Counted from the stretch's first letter, positions 23,985-40,072 are shown. The stretch is DNA of 64,000 nt from Cinnamomum chago (GCA_038049695.1 CP142453.1:126579001-126643000); one strand, 5' to 3'. Numbers and translations are program-made. Notes: generated by a model from the sequence alone, not told the origin.

Positions 23985-24400
23985 GTAAATGACTCAGATA
24001 AATATTGGCTCTAAACTCAGATAAATTGTACATAACACAGATAAATTGTACACACCTCAGATAAAATGTACATAACTCAAATGTACATAACTCAGATAAA
24101 TTGTACATGACTAAGATAAATTGTACACACCTCAGATAAACTCACATAAATTGTACATGGCTTATACATTGCTCAGATAAATTGTACAAAACTCAGATAA
24201 ATTTTGGCTCTTAACTCAGATAAATTGTACAGAACTCAGATAAATTTTGGCACTCAACTCAGATAAATTGTACACAACTCAGATAAATTGTACATAACTC
24301 AGATAAATTCAATAGAGATATCAGATATTGCGTATATAACTCAGATAAAATTACACAAGCTACGATTTGTCTCAATAACAGTCAGATAAATTTCATGCTA
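23985..24400 (-). repeat. TCAGAT minisatellite in the inferred 5' UTR intron of the transposase
   Basis: About 14 (AA)CTCAGATAAATTGTACA-type units. This is the same motif as in the other arrays but inverted. They lie between the inferred donor (24,779) and acceptor (23,931), about 0.88-1.29 kb from the right end of the MULE. That mirrors the array in intron 1 of the protease gene. Confidence 0.9.
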
Positions 24401-24689
24401 AAGGTCAAAAATCTTAGATTACATTACTTCTTCCACAATGCAGCCCTAAAATAAGACTGGTAAATAAGTCATGCTCTAGCTAATCTAAATGCATGACCAT
24501 CAAATCATTCCTACATCAACTGAGCTGATACAAATTGAATACTTCATCACCAACAAAACAAAAGAAACCTAGCTATCAACACTCGGAAAAAAAATGAAAA
24601 ACTTCAAGTCCTTATAAAAGATTCAACTGCTACACAAAAGTTAGATATGAATCTGCTATACAGTAAATAGAACTGAGCATGCGCATCAG

Positions 24690-24719
24690 AAATGTATATA
24701 TATATATATATATATATAT
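24690..24719. repeat. (TA)n microsatellite inside the MULE
   Basis: About 13 TA units in the inferred 5' UTR intron of the transposase gene. Confidence 0.85.
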
Positions 24720-25277
24720 CTACACATTCAGATAACAAAAACTGCATAATCTCTGATGTAAACAGAAAAAAACGCTTACCTAAAAAAAGATGAATCTCTT
24801 CCCCACGTTTGGATCTGGTTTCTGCTTCCAATCCAATGAACTGTTTCCGATCCAATCAATATACGAGACTATAATCCAATTACAATAGAACTCCTACCAA
24901 AATATTGGTCTGCAATCTTTTCCGCAATCAATGAATCTCTCTCTCGTTAGGATTCTACATTCAGACTCAATATCATAAACGATTGCAGGTTTACATTCAA
25001 ACAACGAGATCTGCGCTGGATGACAGGGGCATATCAGTAATAACTTCCCCACTAATGCACTTAAATCGTGGCTAAATAATAGTGACACGTTGGGGACCAC
25101 TCCACTGCATGCTGCGACGGTTACAGGGGTAAATTAGTCTTCAAAAATGAACTCGTGTGGACAGAGGGACCTTAGGCTGCAAACATCCTAACGGCTTGGA
25201 CCAGAGCCTTTAAACAGATTCCGCCTGGACTGGAGGCTGTAAACATTCCAATCGAGGGGCCTTTCGCTAATTAATCC

Positions 25278-25286
25278 AACATATAT
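25278..25286. repeat. Right target-site duplication of the MULE
   Basis: AACATATAT, a perfect match to 14,899-14,907. Confidence 0.85.
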
Positions 25287-27836
<2,550 letters not shown>

Positions 27837-30800
27837 CTGCCCCATGTTGTTTTATTAATAAGATCCATCAAATGCTCGTCTCATCTTCTGTGCGTGTATT
27901 GTCTACCCTACTACCCTTTCTATGTACTGTTAATTATATCTTGGGTATTTGAATATATTTATTAGAGACTCTTGCTCTCTTTTATGTGTTCTCGTCTTTC
28001 AAGACTTAGATAATTAGAAACATTAGACACAGGTCTGTGAAACATCATCCTACTGAGGCTATACTGGTTATGCTATTATTCAACTGTTTGGGCAATTCAC
28101 TTGTACAGGGAAGTGAAGTGATGAGGAAAAGAAAAGAATGGTGGTCAAATAAAAAAAGTATCAAATGTAAAAAAACAACATCTTCATTTTTAAAAAAAGA
28201 AAAAAAATAATATTTTCATACCACTAATTCATCTTATTCTATCGACCATTCTCTTCACTTTCCTGTACAAATAAATTACGAGTTCAGATACTTTGCATCG
28301 CGGTTATCATATACAATCATTGTGAGTCGGTGAATCGTATTATGCCATGTGTGCAGCCATACCACATCAGTGCACAATCACAAAACAATCCGTTCATAGG
28401 ATTTAGAGAAAAATAATGAATTTTAACCGGATTTTTTAATTATAAAAGGAAAATAAACCCAAACCCTTTGGGTCCAGACCCCTCTTCCCTTTCCTCTTCC
28501 AAATCCGCCATTTGGTCTCAAATACACACCAAAATTAGCACAACCAGAGCTACCAACACCCTCCTCCTCCTCCTCATCCTCCTCTCTCCCAACCTCGCAC
28601 GCACCATCACTCGGTGTATAACTTTGATGCTCCTCTCCAAGCCCTAAAGGCCTCATGGCTCTCCCACAAAGGAAGAAACGATGGCAAAACATCCATTTCT
28701 TGCCTACAAGTCAGGGCCATATCTTGCAATTGCCGATCATATCAGCTGAGGATAAAAATCAAAGACCATCACGGATCATCACACTCGTCACATATCGCCA
28801 CGTTCTCTGCAGTAGGAAATATTGTATGATGTAATCAATTAATCCTAAACAATAGGAAAATCTATTGTAACATTACTATCATAAATTGAATATGAACACT
28901 CCCAGGTCTAAGTGGGTGATAAATTATCCTTTAAGATTATATGCCATCAGAGTAGGTTTTTTAAGTCGCGGCTCTTGAAGGCTGATTGTTGTGTCTTCTT
29001 CCTTCTTTGTTTTTTTTCCTTCAAAGATCTTTTTTTTGAAAGAGTATCTTCTTATTTCATCTCAACCCGTTGCCATTTCAGATCACCCAATCCATTAAAA
29101 TCCAGCCACTTTAAGACGCACCATCGTCTCTTACGGTCGTAAATAGCTATAACACTTAATTTGACACGTTCTGTAGTCCCATGGCTTTTGGCATATACGT
29201 TAGGTCCCCTACATTTGATATAAGAGCTAACCTCCACACCCCAAGTTAAATGAATATATGGAATAGAATGAGGGCCGTCTAAAAAAAAATTGAGAAAAAG
29301 GCTACCAATTACCAGAGTAATAAGTCATTGAACGCATCAGTTGGGGAGTAGGGCTTTTGGCGTATTAATTAGGTCAATAATACCATCCGACCCTCACCTC
29401 TAAATCAAATTCACCCACACCTCCAAATCAAAGCCATCTCTAAACTCAACTCCACCGGCCACCTCTTCTCAGAACCATCACCTTCATCACAAAAGTACAC
29501 TACCTTTATTCATAGACATTCAACAGGACCCATTTCAAAGAAAATCTCCAAACTCATTCAAACCGCTCCCAAACCAGTTCAATAGATCCTATCCATCACA
29601 AATACGCCCCACCACCTCCTCTTGTTGCGGTAGTCGAAGTATGCATTTTAGGCGGATTTCTTCAATCTTAAACAAGAGGGAGTCAAATGAAAAGGTGATA
29701 AATGATTTTTGATTTAGTGACATGAGAATGTATCTTTTGACTTTTTTAAAAAGGTGAATTTTGAATTTTGCTACTTTTTATTTGATCTCTTGTATTTTTT
29801 TTTCTTTTAAGGTGACAATTCCCTTCACTTTACTATGCGAGTGAATTACCCAAATAGGTCCTAAAAGCCTATTTGTATTGCATGAAGGGTTGGATGTAAT
29901 AAAATTATATAGTCAAATCAAGAGAAAATGCACAAGGAAGGCCATGGAAGTAAATGTACAAAATGATAAAAAGCTATTCTAAAATGACATTAAATGACAA
30001 AAGAAGTTATCTTAAAAGGTATAAAACGATAAAAAGGGGATGAGATGATTTTTTTTTCTTTTAGTACTTTTACTCTCAACTCTCAATCATCTATTTCTTT
30101 TGAATTGGCCCTTAATTTTACTTCATTTTACCCATCATATGCATGTGAGATTGAAATGGAATTCATTGGACCAAGGGTTGCAAATGGGTTCCCTCCCATT
30201 ATTTTGAGTATTTGAAAAGTCCTTGGTTTGAATCTCTCTCTAAATTTGGGATAAATTTGGATCCAGAACATTTTTATTCAGCTTCATATCTGTAGATATT
30301 CTGGCTGAATAATCTGAATCTTGGATGACTACATCCACAAATTAAAAGTATATGTAGGTTTTAAGAGCCTATAGCCTAAGTCATATTGATATTTCGGGGT
30401 CTACTTAGCTTTAATTATATGCCACTTAATGGCCCCTCTTACATATCGAAATTGTTTGTTTGCTTTGTTTTACATGTTTTTAGTTGATGCCAGACCCTCA
30501 TACAAATGTAGGTTCCACATGGGAACTACATTTGGGCCTGATTTATACAGACAAATACAAGTCCGAATCCACCATTATTTTGCCTCGTACATTTCCTGTC
30601 TTCCATCCTTACTTACACAGGTGGAATCTTCAATTTATTTGTTTTTAAGGGATCAGGGATCAAATCAATACGTCCTAAGAAGAAATATTTAAATATCAAT
30701 CTCCATGATCTCATCTGATGACATACCAAATTCCATCAACCGAATGCCAATCCTAAAAGAAAAAAAAAAAAAAAAAACATTTGAAATTAAAGAATTTGTA

Positions 30801-31640
30801 TATATTCACCTCCCCAAAGCAAGCCTTTTGGAAATAAAGTTAAGAAATTTAAAAGGACAATGTGGACTACATCCGAGTAGGCCTGTTAATGGGCCGGGCC
30901 GGGCCAGGGTTGGGCTTGAGTTGTCTAATTTCGTCTTGAATTTTGGATAGGCCAGTCGGGGTTGTCCAATCCCGGCCCTAAATTGAACAGGTTTACGTCA
31001 AATCCCATCATGTGCGGGCAGCGGTGGACACAAGATTTTCGTTTGAAGGTTACGAACCTGAATAGGTAGTTTGGTTTTGGGGGCAAACTGAGGATTTTCA
31101 TGTGGATTTTGAGGGTTGACCCATAATTTTAATAAATTTTTTGAAACGCACCATGGTTTAACGGGTGTGGCCGCACCTGCGTGGTTGTGCTTGGGTTTGC
31201 CCCTGTGTGCAGGCTCCGGCTGGGACAGGGCTGGGCACAGGATTAGCCCGAACTTGAACGTAAGCTAAACATTAGTTGTATGTCCTTTAGGTGGGCTCCA
31301 CCGGAAGTGGGGTTTTTTTGTGTTCCTAATGGGTCAGGCCATATAAATGGATGGGAAGTTTTCCACATTATCAAGGTGGGTACTGTTAAATTCAGGTGGA
31401 TTCAGGTTATTTATGGGCTCCACGTCCATATCAAAATTTCCACATATGAATGTCCCATAGGAGAAAATTTTGCCTGACTGCATACTAGCAGAGTAGCAGT
31501 GCCAAACAGTGCCGAAATATTTCATCATGGAACATGAGGTAAATATGTATAAAAAAAGTTAATAAAATTATGTTGCAGCTGGGCCGGGCTGGGCTGCTCT
31601 ACCCATTCCTAGTACCATTTTGCCCGGGCTATAAAAAAAT
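27837..31640. other. Long intergenic stretch, no gene found
   Basis: Contains the chitinase 3' region, a purine-rich minus-strand patch (28,560-28,600, GAGGA repeats), AT-rich filler, a B-box-like GGTTTGAATC near 30,230, and a GGGCCGGGCC-rich patch (30,885-31,600) that looks like decayed repeat. None of the short frames shows a recognisable domain. Confidence 0.45.
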
Positions 31641-31654
31641 TGGCCTAGCCCATG

Positions 31655-32400
31655 CTGTTGGGCTCAATTCTTTTTTAAAGCCCCGTGTTTTCGGGCTTGG
31701 ACGGGACTGTGTACCCATTTCAACCGGCTAAAATTAGGGCTGCACAAAACCGGACCGCAGACCGGACCGGACCGCAAAACCGGACCGGATCGGTTTTGAA
31801 AAACCGGTTATATCCAATCCGGCCGGTCCGGACCTTTTAAAAACCGGTTTGGACCGGACCGGACCGGATTAATAATAAATATTTTTTTTAAATTTTTTTA
31901 ATATAAAACTTTATGTATATAAAATTCCTAAGTCAAATACTATAGTGAAATCGAAGATCTGGCTTCTTACATCTGGAAAAAGAGGTAGGAAATGGGCTGA
32001 AAATGAAAAAATAAAATAAGAACTTAGAAAAAAAAAAAAAACTAATGAAACCGGTCCGGACCACTTAAGTGATCCAGACCGGACCGTTTTGGACCGGACC
32101 GGATTTCCGATTGGGCAGCCCTAGCTAAAATGATAGGCCTACATCCGATGAGCATTTGATATTCTTATTACACAACGCAAGTTCTACTAGAAAACTAGAC
32201 AGTGAAAAATGCCATGTAATCTGCTGGGTTCAAATTTTTTTTTAAAACCTTGTGTTTTCTGGCTTGGGCCAGACTATGTACCATTTCAACGGGCTAAATT
32301 CACAGGCCAACATCTAATGAGCATTTGATATACTTATTACAGGGCACAACTTCTACTAGAAAACTAGACTGTGAAAAAATTCATGTAAACGGATTTAATT
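31655..32400. repeat. ~170-bp tandem duplication, first copy split by a hAT element
   Basis: Copy A (31,655-31,734 continuing at 32,132-32,220) and copy B (about 32,213-32,400) share, in order, GTGTTTTC, CATTTCAAC, GGCTAAA, ATGAGCATTTGATAT and CTACTAGAAAACTAGAC. Copy A is interrupted exactly at GCTAAAAT by the hAT-like element; copy B keeps the uninterrupted site near 32,292. Confidence 0.75.
31735..32123. mobile_element. Non-autonomous hAT-like element
   Basis: This is a 389-bp element. Its ends TAGGGCTGC(A/C)C and the reverse complement match. Subterminal sequence is packed with CCGGACCG/CGGTCCGG motifs on both sides. It is flanked by a perfect 8-bp duplication GCTAAAAT (31,727-31,734 and 32,124-32,131). 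End sequence and duplication length both fit hAT. There is no coding capacity; the centre is AT-rich. Confidence 0.85.
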
Positions 32401-32743
32401 TATTAAAGGTGGACCTGCCATCGAGTCACATTTTTTTTTCCCAGTGGGGCATTTTGGTCTAAATAAAACTTGATAAATGTGTGAAACCAAAGTGTCCACG
32501 GCACTCAAAACGATCAGGGTGCATGGGTCAAGTCGCGGTTAGCATGGATTCATAAATAATAGTACCAAAACACAGGGAGGCAAATGGCAATTTGGTTTCC
32601 GAACAGGGATGTTTCTGCAATTATATGTTTTACTGAATACTGACAGCGGCTTCATATTGGAAAGAATAGCAGAGAAGAAGAGAGCAGGTGCCTCCTGCTA
32701 ACAGAAAGTCGAAGAAGTCGAAGAAGAAGAAGAGCTTTCGATC

Positions 32744-35700
32744 ATGGCGTTCTCTTCTCGTCTCTTATCTCGATCCAAACAGGTCTTCTTTCATCACCTT
32801 CCACACAAATCTCTCTTTCGCAGATCCTGCTTTCTTTATTTTTTTTTCACCGTTGATATCGCATTCGTGGAAATGTCCGATCCGATCGAAAACGATTCTT
32901 AGAGTTGAAGATCATTTTCTCTATTAGTCGATCGATCGACACATCTCTTGTTTGTTATTTTCTGTGATTAGGGTTTTTTTTTTTTTGTGCTTGTTTTGCT
33001 TCTTCCTTTTGAAACCCTAATCCTATTTTGATTGTAATTCATCTCATCAATGCTATAGATTGGAGTTCAGTTGTAATTCCATTCACATTTTCTGATCAAA
33101 TGCAGTTTGTAATTGTTCGATCACAGATACATATATTGTTTTTTTTTTTTCTCTCAACCCCTTTTACGAATGCTTTGAGGTAATGCTTTTTATGGGGGGA
33201 AAATTGCTAAAGTAGTTTTGAAGGTTAGGATCTTAGGCCCCATTGTGTAGATGAGATGATAAGATATCAAACATCAAGAAAAATGACATCTTGACTATAT
33301 TTGCCCCCTTAAAATGGTCAGAACAAATCGGGCAAGACTCTAAGGTACATTGATAAGTGCCTTTCCTTTCATATTAGATATCCTGCTCCTACATCAACCC
33401 TTCTCAATTGAAGATAAGTAGTCCTGATTGGAGTTTGTATTTTGAACCCCCTCCCTCTTATCTCTTATTGGATTGTGTGCTTTGACATCTTATGTTGCTT
33501 GGTTTGGTGACTGCCAAATTGACTTTCTAAATTTTTTTTTTTTTTAAATCAAGATGGTTTCCAATCTTCTTTAATTTAAATGATATCACGCTCTTTATTC
33601 TTGTGCACGCTTGTGCGTGAGTATGCGGCACGGGCAAAGAACAATTCGCAATGGTAAAAGGAACTAAATCTCTAAAATTCCTATTATTGCTGCATCATCC
33701 TCCCTATTAGGGAACTTGGTATTTCTATGACCAGCTTCCATGCTGAAGCAAATCTTTGCCTACTCTCTGACTATGATGTATTTTATTTATTCACCCAAAT
33801 TTGGTTAAACGGAAGCACCTTACTTTCTTAGTCCTCGATATGTCCATGAAATATTTATAATTACACTTTTTAAGAGTTGCATGAGCTTCTGTATTGATAA
33901 TTTTTTCTTCATGCGATGCTTCTGTTCTTACTGTTGATTGTGATATGTTTCTTCGGCTTTGTAGTTGTATTCTGGTCACACCATTTTGCAACATGAACAT
34001 GCTGTTCCGGTACGTTTCTTTTCAAAAGAAGCTGCACCCCCTGCTCTCAAGGGTGATGGTGAGTGGATCGTTGATTTTCATATTATTTGAGTTTGTAATC
34101 ATTTCCAACTATTACATAGCTGTTCATGGAGGTTAGGATTCGTTCTTGTGCATATAAATTTGGTTAAGTATTTCAAATCCATGGAGGAAACAGAATAAAC
34201 AGACCCTTCCTCTTATTAATGAGGTTGTGTGTTGTTATTATTTTACCCTCCTTTCTTACAGAACCAAACAATTAGGGTGGAGCTGATTGCTAATTTCTCG
34301 GAAGCTGTAAGTTCTGTTTGTTACACCTCATCAAGGAGGGGCATAAATCTATTGTCTCTCTCTTTTTTTTCCCCCCTCCCCATCAGATTTCAAGACCTTG
34401 CACTTGAGTAATGTTTTGGTTTCATTCATGAGATATGATTTGTCATGTGAGTTGTTCTTTTTATATCTTGTTCTTATATTGCTTCGCCTTTTACCCATAA
34501 AACAGTATTGGCTAGTTTTTTATTTTATTTTTTATTGTACTGTTTCATAATCATCCTTATATGTTTTCAATATATAGAAGGAATAAGGTAGAAGTTAGTG
34601 TAGATCATAGTAGGCCTACGTCTGCCGTTCCTCCATAGATTCCCACACTCACATGCCTGCCCCCTTCATCTATCACCACTCTCTCCCCACTCCAATATAT
34701 ACAGGTTAGTAGGAAATAGCCCTATGACTGCTCTCCTGCTTGTGCAGACCAGTGGCTTTGTCCAAATTGCATCACAAAGTAGGTGGATTGTGGGATCTTA
34801 AGTAAATAATCGGTTGCAGGTTGTGCAAGAACAGGCTTTCTCTGTTGAATGTTTATCATAATTGATCTCATGCTTTCCACCAGATCCATCCCTCCATCCA
34901 ATTCATTGAGCCGTTATCATTGTTGAGTAAGGAAGAGGATTTGTAAGGATCAAATTATTGAGCCGTTATCCTGTTGTTTGGTCCCCAAGCTTGAAGTTTG
35001 TAATCAGTACAACTCTCATACACTCTACTACTCTACTGTATAGGTTTCTTTAATAAACAAAGGTAACTGAATTTTTTTCTTTTCCATTTTTTTATCGGTT
35101 AATGAAAGTGATAGGTAGAAAAAATGGAAAAAAAGAAAGAAAACAGATGACAACTGTATTGATAGATAATCTCCTCTTACGTAATCTAAATGCATGTGGT
35201 TAGATTTTGGATTATTTTGTTCAAAAAAAAAAAAAAACAGAAAAAGAAAAAAATTTGAAAAATGACTAGACATAGGTTTTTGTTCTTTATAAAAAATCTA
35301 ATGATTTAGATCCAAGTGGATGTGAAAGTCTCCGAAGTAAATATGGATGATGGATCACTTGTTGGAATACCTTCAGGTCTTCTGTGTCAGACTCTGCATC
35401 CAAAACACCCAGATGGCACGCATCACTAGTTAGTGATTTTGAGTGCACAAAACATACAAATCCTCATGTCGAAGGAGTAAGGACTAGCTCATGCTAGACC
35501 TGAATACTCAACATTTTGCAACTGAGGTTGAATTTGCAATGTAGAATGAAGATAGAGTTATGCCCTCCTCTCTCTCACAGTTGTCAATCATTTGATTTTA
35601 TTCTATATATGCTGATAACAATTAACAAGCTCCTTCAATCGTCGGAATTTAAGGGCCTGTTTGGCATTGTGCCGCTTTGCCATTTCCATGTTCCCATGGG

Positions 35701-38700
35701 ACGAGGAGTATCAAAACATGTTTGGACTGGCATTTTGTGGCCGTTTCAAATTCTTATTTTTCAGAATGATCTGTGGATTGCATCTGGATTTTCAAAATGA
35801 TTTTCATTTTTTTTTTATGGAACGTCTCGCAGGCACGGACTGCCAAAAAGAGTCCAAAACTCAAACCCCTCCCAACCCCCCCCCCCCCCCCCCACACCCC
35901 GCTCCCGCGTCTTCTGAAGACCCAATTCCAGTCTCCTTTCTCTTGTAGTACGTTGTGGGTCTCTCCCGTTTAAGGGTTGTAGTGATGGACACGAAATATT
36001 GGCATTCTCCACCCTCACCCATATCTCCCTTGCTCACAAGCACTCGGAAAATAAAAGGGCCTTTGCATGTGTTTTAGGCTTTTGGTTTGATGAATTGATT
36101 TCTAGGTATTTAATGTTGAAGCAAAATGAGTTCTACTTTGGATCTATTAATTTTTGTATCTTTAATTGAAATTTTTTTGTTTTTTCTTCTTTCATTGAAT
36201 AATGCATTTCAATAAAACATTGGTTTTCGGTACAATCCAATCTCAACCTAATATTACCAAACAAGTTCTGCATAGCCTTTTCTCAATTGGACAATCACAC
36301 ATCATTCTACCAAACAAGTTTTGCACACCCCATCTCAGCGCAGAATTGAGAACAAAATAGGAACAATGCCAACAGGGGCCTAACTTTCTCTGGCATAGAC
36401 TCCATGCCACTGAAAGTGTTCCTTTCATGTAGGATAACCACATAAGACCCCATTTAAAAAAAAAAAAAAAGACAAATTTTCCTGATTCATATCAGACTTG
36501 CACATTTCCACGTCAGATTTTCTCTCTGTGCATGCCTGCGTTTGACTGCTATCTATAATATTGATTTCATGCTTTTATAGAATTTATTTCTTTCAATGTC
36601 GGTGAGTGCTTCTCAGTATGCTTGCTCTCTGCTTGCTCTTTTTGCTGACTATGGCATGTCTATTTGGGTTTTAAGAGATGCTGAAGAACATCTTTTTCGA
36701 GGTCAAGAAGAAATTTGAGACAGCTATGGGGATATTGCGGAAGGAAAAGATCACTATAGACCCAAATGATCCTGCTGCTGTAGCTCAGTATGCTAAGGTT
36801 ATGAAGACTGTAAGAGAAAAGTATGCATGTTCTTTTGTATATTTAGTTCACCAATTTATTTGTCTTTTACTAAGTTTGTTGCTGGTTACCTTAAAATAAA
36901 AAAAAAAGAACAGTTTGTTGCTGTTTTTCTACTACACTCTATTTTGTATTAAGCACCTTTTTCCCCCTATAGAGTAACTTAGTTTTTTTTTTTAACAAAG
37001 AAATAATGTAGTTTAGTTTGTTACACCTTAAGCTACAAGAAAACACCCCCCCCCCCCCCCCCCCCCCCGCGCGCGTTTTTTGAGGTCAAGAAGTTTTGAG
37101 ACAGCTATGGGCATACTGCAGAAGGAAAAGATCACTTTAGACTCAGATGATCCTGCTGCTAGTATGCTAAGATTGTGAAGACCGAATGAGAAAAGTATGC
37201 CTGTTGTTTTGTATATTTAGTTCACCAATTTATTTCTCTTTCTCTTAGGGCCCATTTGGATACTCTAGTCTAATCTATAAGAGATAGCTAGATTCGGTCT
37301 AGAACAAATCTCTCTAATTTTTAAGTTTTAATTTACATTTTCTCCATTTGGTTATAGTGTAAAGAGAAGCCTGTATTTTACTGTAACATGTTTCATAAGC
37401 ATACAGATGAAGGCTTGTTGGAGAGGGATTTTTGTCATTTTCAAAAATATAGTTTAAACCAAAGAAAAATCTTTCCTTTTAACAACTTCTAAAACAGTCT
37501 CACAGTATTGACTAACTCTTGATCGATGCTTCAAAAATCCAGATTTCCAGTTATTAAAATAACTCATTCACTTTCATTACAATGTCGATCCATGGTGGGA
37601 CCCAGATGGATGCTCTGATCTGCAAAACTAGGGCCCCAAACAAGAGCTTTACACAGAACTCAAGAACTAGGGACCCCCATATATTCACTTTCATTACAAT
37701 CCACATATATTCACGTTCATTACAATGAGGCATTACCATCGTGGGCCTACACATGTGTGGCACACCAATTGGTGATCAAGATTGCTGCTTGGTGAAACAT
37801 GCAGTGGCTGTAATCCATGGTTGAGAAATCCCATCTATCAGAAAATTGTAACCCTTTTATCAACACTCCAAAAATAACAATAATTAATCAATAATCACAC
37901 CAACCATCCATTTTCATCCTAGGGTTTTTAAGGAATAAATCTATTCTATCATGAGTATTTTGTCCATACCTTATGTAAATCCACCCTTACCATACCACCT
38001 CTTAGTGTTTTAGAGGAAACCACTTCTTTGTTTAGGGGATTTTCTTCTAATTTAATTAGATGTCTAATTAGAGGTTTACCAAACATTCTAAAATATGAGT
38101 AAGCTCTAAAACTTTAAATAAGGTTTAAATTTAGAGTTTCCAAACGTCCTCTAAGTATCTCGTTGGTTTTCTACTACACTTTCCCCCCTCCCTCTTTCTT
38201 CTGAAAACTATGAAACTTTTCTATGTGCATTTATTCATCTGATATCAGATTTTATGTTCCTTCTGATGGCTAATCTATCATCATCAATTATTGTTGCTCA
38301 TTTTACCAAAAAAATAAAATAAAATAATAATAATTATAAATTATTGTTGCTGGGTACATGGCTACATGCACAATTTCATGGAATGTTTGGTTTTATGAAT
38401 CAAAATATAATTTGTATGCTTGATATTTAATAAAACGAAAAACAATTTCATGATACTTAGCTACAAATTTAGCTGTTGGCACGTGGTTGGAAAGTCAAAT
38501 AACAAGAATGGACTCAACCTGAGCCCAACCAATAAGTTAATCAGGTTAGAAATGTCAACCTTAACCTGACCCCTCAAAAAAACGATAAACCTAAAGCTGA
38601 CATTGCATAACAAGTTTTGGTTTGGGTTGGTCAGTAAACAATTGCCACTTCTTGAATCTACTACTTTGATGCAGCTCATTCATGTTTACCATCTTGTTAC

Positions 38701-40072
38701 CTTCCAGGGCGGACCTATTCTCAGAATCACAAAGGATTCAATACACTATTCAGACAAGAACACAAGGTATTCCAGATGCTCGAACGTATTTGGAGTCATT
38801 GAAGGAGATACGAATCAAGTATGTAACCCTGTGGTGGTATCTTAGTCTTTCCTGAACAAAATTTGTTATCAAACAATAAATCTACTCCACCATTGAAACT
38901 TCTTCCATGTATGTGTGCATTACATTTGCTTTTCAACAATGTGAAAGTAGCAAGCATTTCCTCTTGATTTTCCTTTCCAGCTTATTATTGTTCTCTATCT
39001 ACCAGATATTTTCTTTGGCTATTCTTTTTGTTGTTCTATAAGTGGATGTGTGTGGTTATTGCATCTAATTTTTTTTTTTTTTAACAATATTATGACCTCA
39101 AAAATGACAATTTGCTAAGGTCTCATTTGGGTCCCTGGATTTAATTGGATCCTAGGCTCTTTTTAACCTTTTCAGCTGTACTTTTTTGTATGAAAATGTT
39201 CCTTGTTCCATGGAAATGTTAGTGGCAGATGCACTCCTAGAATGCCGGATCATTATCAAAGCCTTGTCCCAACTATGTTGGGTCAGCTACATGAATTATG
39301 TCTCCATTCCAGACTATCCTGGGCCAAATCATCAGCCCTAGAATGAATGGATGACTGACCTCAAAATCCACCACAGGTTCAGACCATTGTTTTATTTTGT
39401 CCTGCACTGCATCAACTCATTCGAGTTGACTCGGTGTCAGTCAATTTTGGAGTTTTCAGCGACTCATCCAAAATTGATTGGTATCCAAAGAGTCGGAATG
39501 AGTCACTGATGCAGGATAGACCCATGGTCCCATGGGTCGACCCGCCAATGGGCCCGGCCCATCCATCTCGACTGGTTCTTTGGGCCTAGCCCACCTATCT
39601 TAGCCTACTTAGAGTTTTATTTATTTAATTATGTCTTAAGTTGTATTTAGGTGGATGTTTTAATCCTGGCCATCATTGTATTTGAATGGTCCAGAGTAGT
39701 TTTAGGGTTAGTCTTTTATCTATTTAAGTATTGTAATGCCTCATTTGACTTTAGTTATTGATTAATGAAATTTCTTACGAGTGATTTTGGGTTTTCCCAA
39801 ATTGTCTCTTCTTCCTCGCCCGCGATGGGGAGTTTGGCGTGAGGCCAATTTTCAGACGAAAGTCTGACATATCCCTTCCACCATCCATCTCTCGTCTCTC
39901 CGCCTCTACCCGCCCAGTAATTTCATACTACTTTTAAGTGTTTAGTGACCCTTCTATTAGATGCTAAGTAAGTGAAGTCATGCATCTTGTTAGGTTTAAT
40001 GAAACTAAACATCTATATAATTGAGATGGGATACCACTTAATAGCTTATTCTGCACATTTTTACTTGCTTTC

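Larger units (their letters stand above)
14908..25277. mobile_element. Complete Mutator-like element carrying a Ulp1-type protease gene
   Basis: The 10,370-bp element is bounded by the perfect 9-bp duplication AACATATAT. The terminal inverted repeats are short and weak. GGGGACTTTGG... at the left and GGATTAATTAG... (reverse complement of the right end) align without gaps for about 24 bp, sharing AGG(T/C)CCCTC at the same offset. Inside are two convergent genes: a Ulp1-like protease on the plus strand and a MuDR-type transposase on the minus strand. Both are open through all inferred exons. Their first introns hold minisatellites in mirror orientation. This matches the known class of plant MULEs carrying ULP-like genes (KI-MULEs, 'Kaonashi'), which lack long terminal repeats. 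Open genes and an exact target duplication suggest recent, possibly autonomous, transposition. It sits in copy 3 of a dispersed repeat. Confidence 0.88.

Noticed and set aside
28423-28692. Minus-strand frame with an acidic run near the chitinase 3' flank
   Set aside because: The acidic run comes from a simple GAG repeat; no domain, no splice context.
30885-31610. hAT-like element bounded by TAGG-type ends in a GGGCC-rich patch
   Set aside because: Possible ends near 30,878 and 31,610 are only loosely similar and no 8-bp duplication was found.
37250-38155. DNA element with CCATTTGGATACTC / CGTTTGGAAACTC ends in MGP1 intron 3
   Set aside because: Terminal similarity is short and no target duplication could be found, so it is not listed as a feature.
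39240-39330. Non-LTR retroelement 3' tail (CCTTGTCCCAACTATGTTGGG), with a second match near 49,925
   Set aside because: Resembles tails of plant LINE/SINE elements that I recall, but only a few dozen bases match and no element body or poly-A end is visible.
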